Positions 1 through 8,339 of a stretch of DNA of 64,000 nt are shown here, in pieces. Each line of letters opens with the position of its first letter. The first letter of the stretch is position 1. Made by a program: the position numbers and the translations under genes. The notes beneath the pieces were generated by a model that was not told the origin of the DNA, did not search any database, and saw only the letters and a program-made list of their open reading frames with translations. Source of the stretch: Telmatospirillum siberiense. GTDB taxonomy: Bacteria; Pseudomonadota; Alphaproteobacteria; Rhodospirillales; Magnetospirillaceae. Where the stretch lies: the NCBI RefSeq assembly GCF_002845745.1, contig NZ_PIUM01000029.1, positions 1 to 64,000 of the forward strand. The letters are read 5' to 3'.

Positions 1-201
1 CGTCTTGCCGGGGCCCAAAAACGGATAAACCGCCGCCTCGACCTCCTCAACGGGAAGCGTCCGTGCCCCCTCAACGCGATACTCGTAGATGTCAACCAGA
101 CGAGGCGATGGGCCCCCGTCTTCCGCGCCATGCGAAGCGGCGGCGGCCAGCGTCAGCACCGCGCAAACCGTGGGCATCCCCCAAAGCAAATTTCTCGTCA
201 T
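1..201 (-). CDS. Two-partner secretion transporter (ShlB/FhaC/HecB family), N-terminal part, cut by window edge
   Basis: Read on the minus strand from the ATG at 201, an open frame runs off the window start after 67 codons. It begins with a Sec-type signal peptide (MTRNLLWGMPTVCAVLTLAA, Ala-rich region to about residue 25). The start of a POTRA_2 domain follows, with VDIYEYRVEGARTLPVEEV and then AAVYPFLGPGKT, the typical opening of TpsB outer-membrane transporters that export large filamentous haemagglutinin-like exoproteins. The beta-barrel and any exoprotein partner would lie outside the window. Its proximity to the STN/sigma/FecR cassette near 8.3-10.7 kb may be functional. Family call is from motif recognition of the first 67 residues only. 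Confidence 0.72.
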   Translation of the reverse strand, partial: MTRNLLWGMPTVCAVLTLAAAASHGAEDGGPSPRLVDIYEYRVEGARTLPVEEVEAAVYPFLGPGKT

Positions 202-878
202 CGGACGCCCCCATCGATAAGGAACGATCCCTTGGCGCAAATGATCGAACACCAACACCCCCACTGCGTGCCGCCAAACGAAACACGGCATATAAAAATA
301 TTTACGGCGATATACACCGATATATGACCAACAAAAAAAGACTCTTGCGTGACATTTTAATAAAAAATAAATTCATAAAAGACAAAGCTAACCAAATGCG
401 CCAAACAATACATCGACACATTACACACAATATTCAAGTATATAAAATAAGCCCTCTCTAGAAGTCGCCTATCTTCATTTCGTCACCGCAACATCACGTC
501 CAGACGAACACTGCAATGACGAACTCCAGAAGGTGGCGCGACCAGGGGCATCGGAACCTCATGCAACAAAAAGTCGTATCCCATGCAAGGTAGACGGAGC
601 CCGCTCGATCAAACCCCTCTCCGGCGGAGAACTTTCATCAAACTGCAACAAGAACGACCTCTCGACGACGAAGAGAGGCAACGGCAAGTTTATGAAGGAA
701 ATGTTACATAAAATATCATCAATAGATGATATCATATCCATTATAAAATTATCTTTCCAAGACATACACAAATAGTCATATGACCATAAAGCAATTCACG
801 TCATTCAATTTTCACACAATCACCTTATGTTTATTTCATATAGTCGCGGGTAGAGAACGTAAATTATTGAGATGTTTC
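202..878. other. AT-rich intergenic region between divergent tpsB-like gene and gspG
   Basis: About 680 bases without a convincing gene. Positions 290-470 and 690-870 are far more AT-rich than the rest of the window and hold runs of A/T and TATA-like stretches, as expected for the divergent promoters of the tpsB-like gene (minus) and gspG (plus). An 80-codon open frame at 533-775 has no family resemblance, no clear ribosome binding site and atypical composition; I do not call it. Confidence 0.5.
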
Positions 879-1331
879 ATGACAATGTCCGAAATATCGT
901 CACGGCGGGGTACTGACAGCCGTGAAAGCGGCTTCACGTTGCTTGAACTGCTGGTCGTCCTTGCCGTCCTTGCCATGCTGATCGGACTGGTCGCCCCGGC
1001 GGCCCTGCGGCAACTCGGCAACGCCAAGGAGAAAATCGCCCAGCAATCGGTCGTCCGCCTGGCCGGCGTGCTCGACCTCTACAAACTCGACGTCGGCCGC
1101 TACCCCAGCACCGACGAAGGATTGCGGGCACTGATCACCGCCCCCCCCGGCGTCCGCGGATGGCACGGCCCCTACATCAAGGATGGCGCGTTGCCGGAAG
1201 ACCCTTGGGATCGCCCCTATCTCTACCGGGTCCCCTCTCAAAGAGGCGGGCGCGACTTCGATCTCTGTTCCCAGGGTCCCACCGACCAATCGGGCGGTTC
1301 CGACGCCAGCGCCCAGATCTGCAACCGATAG
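879..1331 (+). CDS. gspG: Type II secretion system major pseudopilin GspG
   Basis: Encodes about 150 residues with the class III prepilin signature ESGFTLLELLVVLAVLAML: prepilin peptidase would cut after the Gly and methylate the new N-terminal Phe, with Glu at mature position 5. The C-terminal half has the GspG calcium-loop region (DVGRYPSTDEGLRALI, then GPYIKDGALPEDPWDRPYLY). GspG is the main subunit of the periplasmic pseudopilus that pushes folded substrates through the secretin. The open frame extends upstream to 780, but the ATG at 879 (or 885) gives a normal short leader. The gene is separated from the other gsp genes, which is unusual because gspG is normally next to gspH. Confidence 0.93.
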   Translation: MTMSEISSRRGTDSRESGFTLLELLVVLAVLAMLIGLVAPAALRQLGNAKEKIAQQSVVRLAGVLDLYKLDVGRYPSTDEGLRALITAPPGVRGWHGPYIKDGALPEDPWDRPYLYRVPSQRGGRDFDLCSQGPTDQSGGSDASAQICNR

Positions 1332-1409
1332 CCCCTCCCCTCTCTACTCGAACACGCTCAAGCGCCGCTCGGGCTTGGTGGCACCTTTCATTGAAGATGA
1401 AACGCGCCA

Positions 1410-2276
1410 CTACTCCTCGTCCAGTTCTCCACCCCAGGCGAGGACGGCATAGCCGCGGGTAAAGACGGTTCCGATGCGGACGACGGCACGGCGGGTGAAA
1501 CGGGCTCCATCCACCGTGGCGACATCGGCCTCGATGGTCACCGTAGCCACCCCCGCCTGCGGGACGCGGGGAGAGGGATCGCTCGCCGGCGATGGCTGCG
1601 GCTGCGCCGTGGGCAGATGCCGCAGGGCCTGCGCCACCGCCGGATCGGCCGACAGGGGGTCGGGCGGCCCCATCTGATAAAGCGACAGATGCGGCTTCAG
1701 CGCCTGGAGCAAGGCGGGAGTCATGCCCAGCACGGACGCCAGCTCATCCAGGCTTTCGAGCGGCGATCCGGGCGGCCCGTCGTCGAGACCGGCGGTGCGA
1801 TAGGGACCCAGGCGCTGGGCCAGGGGCGAGTGCCAACTGTCGCGGCCGCGCCAATCGGCGATCGCCCCGGCCAGGGACGACGCCTTGTCCGGATCAGCCC
1901 CCACCACCGCCAGCAAGGCGGCCAGCAACGGCTCGGAGGCGAGATTGGGATTGACCTTGCCGGTCAGCGGCGTGACGCGAACGGTCGCCACGGCGTCCTT
2001 GAAGGCAAGCGTCCTGGGCGCCCCGTCGGCCCTCCAGCGGGCGTCGGAGCTATCGACCAGGCGGAAAAGCGCCTCGTAGACGGCCCCGTCGGCCCGCGCT
2101 TCCGCCGCGGCGTTGGCCCTGAGATTGGAAGCGATCCGCGCCTCGCCCCGCCCCGCAGTGATGATGTGGGTGACCACCAGCGACAGCAGCACCAGGGTCC
2201 ACAGCACCAGAAGCAGGGCGAACCCGGCGGAGGAGGCCGCCCGGCGGGGATCGTCGTCCGCCTTTCGGCCGGACAC
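1410..2276 (-). CDS. gspK: Type II secretion system minor pseudopilin GspK
   Basis: About 288 residues from a GTG at 2276. The N-terminus has a pseudopilin-like segment (SAGFALLLVLWTLVLLSLVV), followed by the GspK alpha-domain with PLTGKVNPNLASEPLLAALL and the helix-hairpin-like SLDELASVLGMTPALLQAL. GspK caps the pseudopilus tip with GspI and GspJ. The frame stays open to an ATG at 2576, but the extra 100 codons are translated dispersed repeat (2273-2532) and unlikely to be native. The GTG lies in the tip of that repeat, so insertion may have replaced the original start region; the true start is uncertain. Last gene of the minus-strand gsp block. Confidence 0.85.
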   Translation of the reverse strand: MSGRKADDDPRRAASSAGFALLLVLWTLVLLSLVVTHIITAGRGEARIASNLRANAAAEARADGAVYEALFRLVDSSDARWRADGAPRTLAFKDAVATVRVTPLTGKVNPNLASEPLLAALLAVVGADPDKASSLAGAIADWRGRDSWHSPLAQRLGPYRTAGLDDGPPGSPLESLDELASVLGMTPALLQALKPHLSLYQMGPPDPLSADPAVAQALRHLPTAQPQPSPASDPSPRVPQAGVATVTIEADVATVDGARFTRRAVVRIGTVFTRGYAVLAWGGELDEE

Positions 2277-2532
2277 CGGCAGGGACGCCCATCGGCGTCC
2301 GGATAGGGGAAATATCCCCTCGCCCCTTGCGGGAGAGGGGACGAGCGAAGCGAGTGGGGTGAGGGGACTTACGCGCGGACGCGCGGAAAAAGTGTGCGGA
2401 AACAAACAAGTCTTTGATGTCGCGCCGACGTGCGCCCCCCTCACCCGCTCGCTCACGCTCGCCGCCCTCTCCCACAAGGGGCGAGGGCTGGGGACGACGG
2501 AAAAGCCCGTCTCCACTCGCGGGAGGGCTGGG
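2273..2532. repeat. Dispersed composite palindromic repeat, copy 1 (gspK/gspD gap)
   Basis: Occupies nearly all of the gap between gspD and gspK. Its left tip (CACCGGCAGGGACG region) matches the tips of the element at 63175-63495 and of the hairpin at 16789-16818. The inner part contains CCCTCGCCCCTTGCGGGAGA and, from about 2390, a stretch of more than 100 bases that is nearly identical to 14998-15153. It carries the GCTCGCTCACGCTCGCCGCC core that also occurs, inverted, at 63211-63260. No protein-coding content of its own is evident. Confidence 0.85.
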
Positions 2533-2556
2533 AACCGTTCCGCGATTCGGACATGT

Positions 2557-4878
2557 CTATTCCAGAAGCGACGCATTGGGGTTGGACGAGCCGGAGGGGG
2601 CCTGGACGCCCAGTTGCTGTGGCGCCAGGGCGGCGTCGGGCAGGTTGCGGCGCATTTCCTCGGTCAGGGCGCGGGCCGCCCGCTGATCCTCGATGACATG
2701 GGGCGTGATCAGCACCAGAAGTTCGGTCCGGGTGCGGCTGTTGGTCTGGGTGGAAAACAGAAAGCCCAGACCGGGGATATCCTTGAGAAAGGGCAGTCCG
2801 GAATTTTCCTGGCTGTCGGTATCGCTGATCAGGCCGGCCAAGCCGACGGTCTGCCCGTCCTGCACGACGATGCGGGAACGCACCGCGCGATCGGTGAAGG
2901 TCGGCGATTCGATATTGCCGCTGCTGGTGGATTGTACCGCGCTGACCTCCTGCGACAGGTCCAGGGTCACCAGCCCCCCTTTGTTGACCCGCGGCACCAC
3001 GTCGAGAATGATGCCGGTCTCGCGATAGTCGATGCTGCTGACCACCGACGAGGTCGAGGTCAGGGTACTTTGCGAGGTCTCCTTCAAATAAGGCACCAGA
3101 TTGCCCACCAGCAGGCGGGCCGGCTGATTGTCCAGCACCATGATCTGCGGCGAGGACAGGATGCGGACATTGGTGACGCTGGACAAGGCCGACAGCACCA
3201 GTTCGGCGCTTCCCGACTTGGCGGTCAGGACGAATCCCGGATAGGTCCCGCTCAAGCTCGTGGAGGAGGTAGAGGCTGTGGTCAGAAGACCGTTGACGCC
3301 GCCATGCTTGAGGTAAAACTGCGTCCCATATTGCAGGTCGTCGGTCAGGGTGACCTCGGCGATCGCCGCGTCGATGCGCACCTGCAGGGGCAGGATGTCG
3401 ATCCTGCGCAACATCGCCTCGATGGTGCTCTGCTCCTCGGGGGTCGCATAGATCAGGATGGCATTGTTGACGTGGTTGGCGATGATGCGGATCCGGTCGG
3501 CGGAGGCGCTACCGTCACCGCCGCCCTCGGCATTCGACGACAGGGACTGGGTGGCGGCGGAAGCGGCACCCCCGCCGACGGACATGCCCGATCCGGTGGC
3601 GCCGGCCCCCGTCCCGCCGCCGCTCGCGCCGGAGGTGCCAGAGGTGCCGGACGAACCAAAACCGCTGGAACCGGAACTGGAGTTGGAGGAGGTGTTGGAA
3701 CCGCTCGAACCGGAGCCGCCGGAATTCAACTGGGCCAGGCCCTGACCCGGCGCGACCGCCTTCTGCCCCTTGCTGGCCGCGCTGCCTTGCTCGGTGACAT
3801 TGTTCGGCGTGAACGCCTGTTGCAACACATGGGCGAGGTCGGAACTCTCGCCGTTCTGCACGTAATAGACATGCCAGTTCCGCGCCGTGGTTTCGCGGGT
3901 CTGGTCGAGCAGACGAAACAATCGCCGGGCATCCTCGATGAACCGCGGTTCGGGGGCGACCACCAGAACGGCGTCGGCCGCATCCATGGGGATGATCCTG
4001 ACCACGCCGGCCAAACCGCCGTCCCCCTCGGTCTGGAAGACCTCACGCAATTGCGCGGCGACGCGCCGCGGCTCCTCCGGAGCGGGAACGGGGAAAAGGG
4101 CATAGGACCGTCCGGCGAGGGCGTCGATATCGAAACTGCGGATCAAACTGCGGATGGTCGTCCGCGCCGCCGAATCTCCCGTGATGAGAAGGGCGTTGTG
4201 GGTCGGATCGGCGATGATGCGCGAAGCCTGCTGCCCGGCGGCGCCCGGCGCGCCGTTGCCCTGGCCGGCATTGCCCTGGCCGACCACCGGCGCCAGAACC
4301 TTGGCCAGATCGGCGGCCGAGGTATAGCGCAACGAAACGATCTCGGTTCCGCTCGAAGCCTCGCCACCGATGGCCGGATAAGACTGACCGGCGGGAATCA
4401 CGCGGTAAAGATCGCCATTGCGCACCAACAGGGCTCCGCTTTGCCCGAGCAGCGCCTCCAGCGTAGGCAGGACCGCCTGACGCGCGATCGGCTTGGCCGA
4501 CTTGAAGCTTACCGTGCCATGCACCGCCGGATCGATGGCGTAATCGACTTTGAGAATCTGGCCCAGAACCTGCTGGACCACCGCCCGGACATCGGTGTCG
4601 GCGAAATCGAGAACGACATCGCCGTCGCCGCCGGCCGCTTCAAAAGAGGAAAAACCCGGCTGGCGGGGGGTGGAGCGTGTTCCCTCGCTCACCTCCATCA
4701 CCGTCGGAGAGGGCTTGCGGACGATGACGTCGCCGTTGATCCGAGGACTGGCCGTCCCGTCATCCCCGCTCGCCGGCCCGGCCGGCAAGGGAGCAAGCGG
4801 CGGAGGAGGAGGCGTTTGACATCCGCCCAGCACCAACGAAGAAGCGAGAAAAACCGTTAAAACCACTGTGCGGCGCAT
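2557..4878 (-). CDS. gspD: Type II secretion system secretin GspD (lipoprotein form)
   Basis: 773 residues. The signal peptide ends in a lipobox (LVLGGC, Cys20), so the protein is probably lipidated and may reach the outer membrane without a separate pilotin. N-terminal N0 region from about residue 88 (DVVLDFADTDVRAVVQQVLG) is followed by N1-N3 repeats. A low-complexity Ser/Gly-rich insert of roughly 60 residues precedes N3. The secretin C-domain shows ILSSPQIMVLDNQPARLLVG, GLAGLISD and SGLPFLKDIPGLGFLF, ending in TELLVLITPHVI. It forms the outer-membrane channel. The ATG overlaps the stop of the GspC-like gene by one base, so translation is probably coupled. Confidence 0.95.
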   Translation of the reverse strand: MRRTVVLTVFLASSLVLGGCQTPPPPPLAPLPAGPASGDDGTASPRINGDVIVRKPSPTVMEVSEGTRSTPRQPGFSSFEAAGGDGDVVLDFADTDVRAVVQQVLGQILKVDYAIDPAVHGTVSFKSAKPIARQAVLPTLEALLGQSGALLVRNGDLYRVIPAGQSYPAIGGEASSGTEIVSLRYTSAADLAKVLAPVVGQGNAGQGNGAPGAAGQQASRIIADPTHNALLITGDSAARTTIRSLIRSFDIDALAGRSYALFPVPAPEEPRRVAAQLREVFQTEGDGGLAGVVRIIPMDAADAVLVVAPEPRFIEDARRLFRLLDQTRETTARNWHVYYVQNGESSDLAHVLQQAFTPNNVTEQGSAASKGQKAVAPGQGLAQLNSGGSGSSGSNTSSNSSSGSSGFGSSGTSGTSGASGGGTGAGATGSGMSVGGGAASAATQSLSSNAEGGGDGSASADRIRIIANHVNNAILIYATPEEQSTIEAMLRRIDILPLQVRIDAAIAEVTLTDDLQYGTQFYLKHGGVNGLLTTASTSSTSLSGTYPGFVLTAKSGSAELVLSALSSVTNVRILSSPQIMVLDNQPARLLVGNLVPYLKETSQSTLTSTSSVVSSIDYRETGIILDVVPRVNKGGLVTLDLSQEVSAVQSTSSGNIESPTFTDRAVRSRIVVQDGQTVGLAGLISDTDSQENSGLPFLKDIPGLGFLFSTQTNSRTRTELLVLITPHVIEDQRAARALTEEMRRNLPDAALAPQQLGVQAPSGSSNPNASLLE

Positions 4879-5372
4879 TACCGCCCTCCTTGTCCTGACT
4901 GGGATGGCGTCGGCTTGGAAGAGAACTTCGGTCGCAGCGTCCTCGTCCCGCCGGCCCCGTCGATGGTGACCGCGCCATCGGCGATCCTGCGCACTTTCCA
5001 GCCGCCCAACAGGTCGCCTTCGCCGACGACGACGGGTTTACGCTCGCCCTCCGGCTGGAAAATCGCCCGCCGCTCGCCATCGGCCTGCATGACTCCGGCC
5101 AGCCGGGGCAAAGAATCGACCGGTTGGCCGGCCGGCGCCGAGGGATCGCCCTGGCGGGCAGGATCGAACAGCGGGCGGCGGAGAATCGTCTCGGTCCATC
5201 CGGGCAGATCCTTCGGCGCCGGCTGGGAAACCGGCGGTGGAGCGGACTCGCCCGTGGCGGCGTCGGCGAGCGGTGGCGGCTCGTCCCCTCCCCCCGTCAC
5301 TTCGAAGACGAACAGCAGCGACAGGACGCCCGCCGCGACGCCGAGACCTTTCCAAAGCGGGCGACGCGTCAT
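4878..5372 (-). CDS. GspC-like inner-membrane protein with HR domain
   Basis: 164 residues from the ATG at 5370-5372, overlapping the end of gspM by four bases (ATGA). One membrane helix near the N-terminus (GLGVAAGVLSLLFVFEVTGG), a Pro-rich linker, then a domain resembling the GspC homology region (LFDPARQ, LPRLAGVMQADGERRAIF, VVVGEGDLLGGWKVRRI). No PDZ domain follows, so this is a short form. In other systems this domain binds the secretin N0 domain and links inner and outer membrane parts. Position directly before gspD supports that role. It could be annotated as GspN/GspC; the distinction is not clear from sequence alone. Confidence 0.7.
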   Translation of the reverse strand: MTRRPLWKGLGVAAGVLSLLFVFEVTGGGDEPPPLADAATGESAPPPVSQPAPKDLPGWTETILRRPLFDPARQGDPSAPAGQPVDSLPRLAGVMQADGERRAIFQPEGERKPVVVGEGDLLGGWKVRRIADGAVTIDGAGGTRTLRPKFSSKPTPSQSGQGGR

Positions 5373-5986
5373 GGCGCCTTCCCCGGACCGTCGGCCGCGG
5401 CGGCGGCAGCCGAGCGAAAGGCGGAAACGGTGAAACCGGCATCGAAGGACCGCGCGCCATCCGAACCGGACCCGCCGCTGGAAGAGGCGGCCGAGCCGGC
5501 GCGAATCTGCAAGCCGTCGATCATCATCGGCAGGGACGATTGCTCGACGCCCCCCAGCAGCCCGACCAGAACCGGCCAGGGAGCGGAAAGCGCGACCTTC
5601 AGGCCGATACGGCGGTAATCCCCGGCAGCGGTGGTCTCCATGATCTCGACACTGGTCAGCCTGGCTCCCGCGGCGACGACCATCTCCTGCACGCGATTTT
5701 GCAACGACGCCGCCGCCAGCGCGTCGCTGGTCCCGTCGAGAAGCCGGACCACCGGTCCGTCGCTTTTTGCCATGGCCGCGGCCCGATCCTGCAGGGCAGG
5801 CAGATCGGCGGCCAAAAGCGACATGCGCTGAACCAAACGCCGGCGGGCGGTCAATTGCTCGGCCCTCTCGCCGTACAGATCGGTCAGCGGCACCACCGCG
5901 ACGGACCACAGGGCGAGCAGTGGAACGAACGTGATCAGAAGCGCCATCACCTGTCCCCGGCGGCCTGTCGGCAGGGTGGAGGGCAT
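5369..5986 (-). CDS. gspM: Type II secretion system protein GspM (GspMb type)
   Basis: 205 residues: short cytoplasmic start, one membrane helix (VMALLITFVPLLALWSVAVV), a coiled-coil-prone stretch (LYGERAEQLTARRRLVQRMS), then a periplasmic ferredoxin-like domain (IMETTAAGDYRRIGLKVAL, GVEQSSLPMMIDGLQI) and a Ser/Gly/Ala-rich tail. This matches the GspMb subtype. GspM pairs with GspL in the inner-membrane platform. It starts two bases after gspL ends and overlaps the next gene by four bases, so the five genes gspL to gspK form one transcription unit. Confidence 0.85.
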   Translation of the reverse strand: MPSTLPTGRRGQVMALLITFVPLLALWSVAVVPLTDLYGERAEQLTARRRLVQRMSLLAADLPALQDRAAAMAKSDGPVVRLLDGTSDALAAASLQNRVQEMVVAAGARLTSVEIMETTAAGDYRRIGLKVALSAPWPVLVGLLGGVEQSSLPMMIDGLQIRAGSAASSSGGSGSDGARSFDAGFTVSAFRSAAAAAADGPGKAP

Positions 5987-5988
5987 GA

Positions 5989-7041
5989 TCAGGGACGAGC
6001 CTCCACCTTGATCGAGAAAAGATCCCGATTGCCGTCCTTCATGCGGGTGACCGGCGCGGCGAAAGCCGGATCCCGGAATGACGGATCATGGGCCAGGGCC
6101 CCGATCAGTTGCGCCGCATCGGCCGATTGACCGATCAGGCCGACCTGTCGTTGACGCATGGAGAACTCGGTCAGATAGGTGTCGTCCGGCAAGGCCCGCG
6201 TGGCGGCGGCCAGAACCTTGAGCGGATCACCCAGGCGCTCCGCTTCCGCCGCCAGAAGATCCCCCCCCGATCCGCTACCGTCGATGCGACGGCGAAGCGC
6301 TTCGGCCATCTCGACCTGCGGCTTCAAGACGGCGATGTGGCGCTCGACCTCGGCCAAGGCCAAGGACTGCCGCACGAAGGGCGTTGCCAATACGCTCAGC
6401 AAAAGCATGCCGCACAGCCCGACGGCCAGCGGCAACGACAGCTTCCGCCAGGGCCCCGCCTTGCCGGCGGCCAGCGGCACTATCCTGCGGCCGCCGTCCC
6501 GGCCCGTTCCGACCAGCGCGGTCGGCCGCAGACCGGCCCTGTCGAGAAGGGCGAGGAGATCGGCCAAGGCCTCTCGGGGGACGACCGAAAGGCGCAGCGT
6601 CAGCTTCCCTTCGGTCCTGTCGCGCCCCTCCACCGCGAATGACCACCATACCTCGGCCACCGAAAATGGCGTTTCCCGGTCCATGGCGAAGGCGAGGACG
6701 TTGCCGATCTCCCGTTCGGCGGCCAAAGGCAGCGTCATGACCTTTTCCATCAGCAGACCGGGAGGCAAAATGAGATGCACCGCCTCGGGCCGGCCGGCCG
6801 CGGTCAGCTCGTTGCGCAAGGCCGCCCCCCCTTTGGCGTCGAGACGAAACCGGCCAAGGCGACGCGTCTGGCGACGGCGACACGCGCTTATGGCGACCGT
6901 CCAGGAGTTTTCCCCCGCATCCTCGGCCGGCTCGATCAGAAGGGCGTCCTCGTCCTCTCCGGCCCGCCGCAGACCGGGAGGAACAAGGGACGCCATCTGT
7001 TCCCCCCACCATCGCCAATAGTCTTGCACCATCGCGTTCAT
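5989..7041 (-). CDS. gspL: Type II secretion system protein GspL (PilN-like)
   Basis: 350 residues. An N-terminal cytoplasmic part resembles a shortened actin-like GspL fold (VHLILPPGLLMEKVMTLPLA, ENVLAFAMDRETPF-like region, then LRLSVVPREALADLLALLD). A membrane helix follows around residue 205 (LPLAVGLCGMLLLSVLATPF). The periplasmic PilN-like part has a coiled coil (LAEVERHIAVLKPQVEMAEA) and a ferredoxin-like fold (DTYLTEFSMRQRQVGLIGQS). GspL recruits the ATPase GspE to the membrane and binds GspM. First gene of the minus-strand gsp unit. Confidence 0.85.
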   Translation of the reverse strand: MNAMVQDYWRWWGEQMASLVPPGLRRAGEDEDALLIEPAEDAGENSWTVAISACRRRQTRRLGRFRLDAKGGAALRNELTAAGRPEAVHLILPPGLLMEKVMTLPLAAEREIGNVLAFAMDRETPFSVAEVWWSFAVEGRDRTEGKLTLRLSVVPREALADLLALLDRAGLRPTALVGTGRDGGRRIVPLAAGKAGPWRKLSLPLAVGLCGMLLLSVLATPFVRQSLALAEVERHIAVLKPQVEMAEALRRRIDGSGSGGDLLAAEAERLGDPLKVLAAATRALPDDTYLTEFSMRQRQVGLIGQSADAAQLIGALAHDPSFRDPAFAAPVTRMKDGNRDLFSIKVEARP

Positions 7042-7059
7042 TGCCAGGCAACACTTCCG

Positions 7060-7395
7060 TCACAGTTGCAGGACCGTCCGTACCCCGTCCTGAACGGCCT
7101 TCAAATCGCCGTTGGCCAAGCGGCCGATGACTTCCACCAGCAATCCCTTGTCGATCGCGCGGAGCTGATCGCAGACGGCGACCGTTCCTTGACCGACGGA
7201 CGGCGTGGCGACGACGATGGGGGGACGGACCTCCACCTCCACGGACAAGGGCACCACGACGATGCTTCCTCGGGCACGGTTCAGTCCGTCCGCCGTCAGA
7301 ACCACCGCCGCACGCATTTTCTGATGATCGTTGGCGGCACCGTCGAGACTGACCCACCAGACATCGCCTCGCCTTACAGCCGCCGCGTCGGTCAC
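7060..7395 (-). CDS. MazF/PemK-family endoribonuclease toxin
   Basis: 111 residues from the GTG at 7393-7395, which overlaps the antitoxin stop by four bases (GTGA). MazF/PemK fold motifs are visible: RRGDVWWVSLDG at the start, KMRAAVVLTADGLN, IVVVPLS and QLRAIDKGLL near the end. Members cut mRNA at short sequences and are held inactive by the cognate antitoxin. The Arg in the first strand region and the Ser/Thr after the PLS-type strand are the usual active-site area. The gene ends 18 bases before the gspL start, so it may be read through into the gsp unit. Confidence 0.87.
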   Translation of the reverse strand: MTDAAAVRRGDVWWVSLDGAANDHQKMRAAVVLTADGLNRARGSIVVVPLSVEVEVRPPIVVATPSVGQGTVAVCDQLRAIDKGLLVEVIGRLANGDLKAVQDGVRTVLQL

Positions 7396-7664
7396 GATCC
7401 GCTCGCCCTCCAGGCTGCATCCCCGATCTCGCCGTCGCCCATGGGCAGCGTCTTCCATTCGGCCATTTCCGAAGCCAGTCGTTGATCGCGCTCCACCGCC
7501 AAGGCGGCCTGATAAAGCGGATCGCTCTCGCTTCCATCGGCCGGCGGCAGGGCCTGCTCCAACAATTTCCGGATGAATTCGCTGCGCCGACGATCGGACA
7601 CGCACCGCTTGAACCGTCGCGCCAACTCTTCGGGAAGACGCACCAAAACTTGTTGCGTTGCCAT
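7392..7664 (-). CDS. Ribbon-helix-helix antitoxin of the MazF/PemK pair
   Basis: 90 residues from the ATG at 7662-7664, which has a good ribosome binding site (AGAGAGGATCGATC just upstream). The N-terminus MATQQVLVRLPEELARRFKR followed by RSEFIRKLLEQAL is typical of ribbon-helix-helix DNA-binding antitoxins. The acidic tail (ESDPLYQAALAVERDQRL, then a Trp-containing stretch) would wrap the toxin. Expected to repress its own promoter. The open frame extends upstream to 7916, but only the ATG at 7664 has a ribosome binding site and a family-like start. Confidence 0.85.
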   Translation of the reverse strand: MATQQVLVRLPEELARRFKRCVSDRRRSEFIRKLLEQALPPADGSESDPLYQAALAVERDQRLASEMAEWKTLPMGDGEIGDAAWRASGS

Positions 7665-8121
7665 GATCGATCCTCTCTGTTTTTCAAAAAGGAAGGCGGG
7701 ACGAAAGCCGCGGGAAGGGAATATGAAATGCAGGACAAGTCCACACGGACATCGTGACGCCTCCAGGCTGACCGTTCCGTTGGCGCTTAGCAAATGACAG
7801 TTTTGTTCTACTATCACGAGTACTTGCGCACAGGCTCGGACATAAGGATAGACGCTGCCCACCCGGACAAACCTCCTCCCCTCCAAATTCCATAGAGATC
7901 CAGGACGTTCGTCCATGTCTCGAAAAAATATATTATTTTACAGTAAGTTAGTTGATTTTATCGTGCCCCGTACCGGCTTCCGGACGGTCTTTCGGCCACA
8001 ATATTTCATCCCACTGCAACAATCGGGGAACAAGGAACGATGGAAGAGATTAGATTTTCGACAAAATAAATTAAAAGCTGTCTTATCCCAGGCCTCGATG
8101 CACCAGTGGCGATCACCATCC

Positions 8122-8279
8122 AAAACCGTCATTGCCGGGCTTGACCCGGCAATCCATGATTGCATGGATCGGCCGACGTCATTGGAAGCGGGCACGTGGA
8201 TGCCCGTGTCACGCACGGGCATGACGACCTTTGGTGGATAAGCCCGGCACAATTTTCCCTAAATATTGAGGGAAAATCC
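8122..8279. repeat. Dispersed ~158-bp repeat, copy 1
   Basis: Reverse complement of 50640-50796 over its whole length with scattered mismatches. It contains two nested palindromic blocks, CATTGCCGGGCTTGACCCGG and a GGATGCCCGTG...CACGGGCATGACG block, separated by an identical CGACGTCATTGGAAGCG. No open frame is conserved between copies, so it is an intergenic repeat. The rest of the 7665-8340 gap holds the antitoxin promoter area and an AT-rich stretch near 7915-8080 with no gene that I can support. Confidence 0.88.
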
Positions 8280-8339
8280 GTGTCCGACAGCCGTGTGTCA
8301 AGCATGGGCATGACGAGTAAGAGGGGCAAGAACGCCCGA

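Noticed and set aside
533-775. 80-codon frame in the tpsB/gspG gap
   Set aside because: No ribosome binding site, no family resemblance, and it lies in an AT-rich promoter region.
1410-2576. Long form of GspK starting at 2576
   Set aside because: The extra 100 codons are translated dispersed repeat that also appears, in another frame, upstream of gspH.
2113-4860. Plus-strand open frame of 915 codons
   Set aside because: Lies opposite gspK and gspD in a GC-rich region. The translation is Gly/Arg/His-rich low complexity without family motifs, while the minus strand has clear GspD domains.
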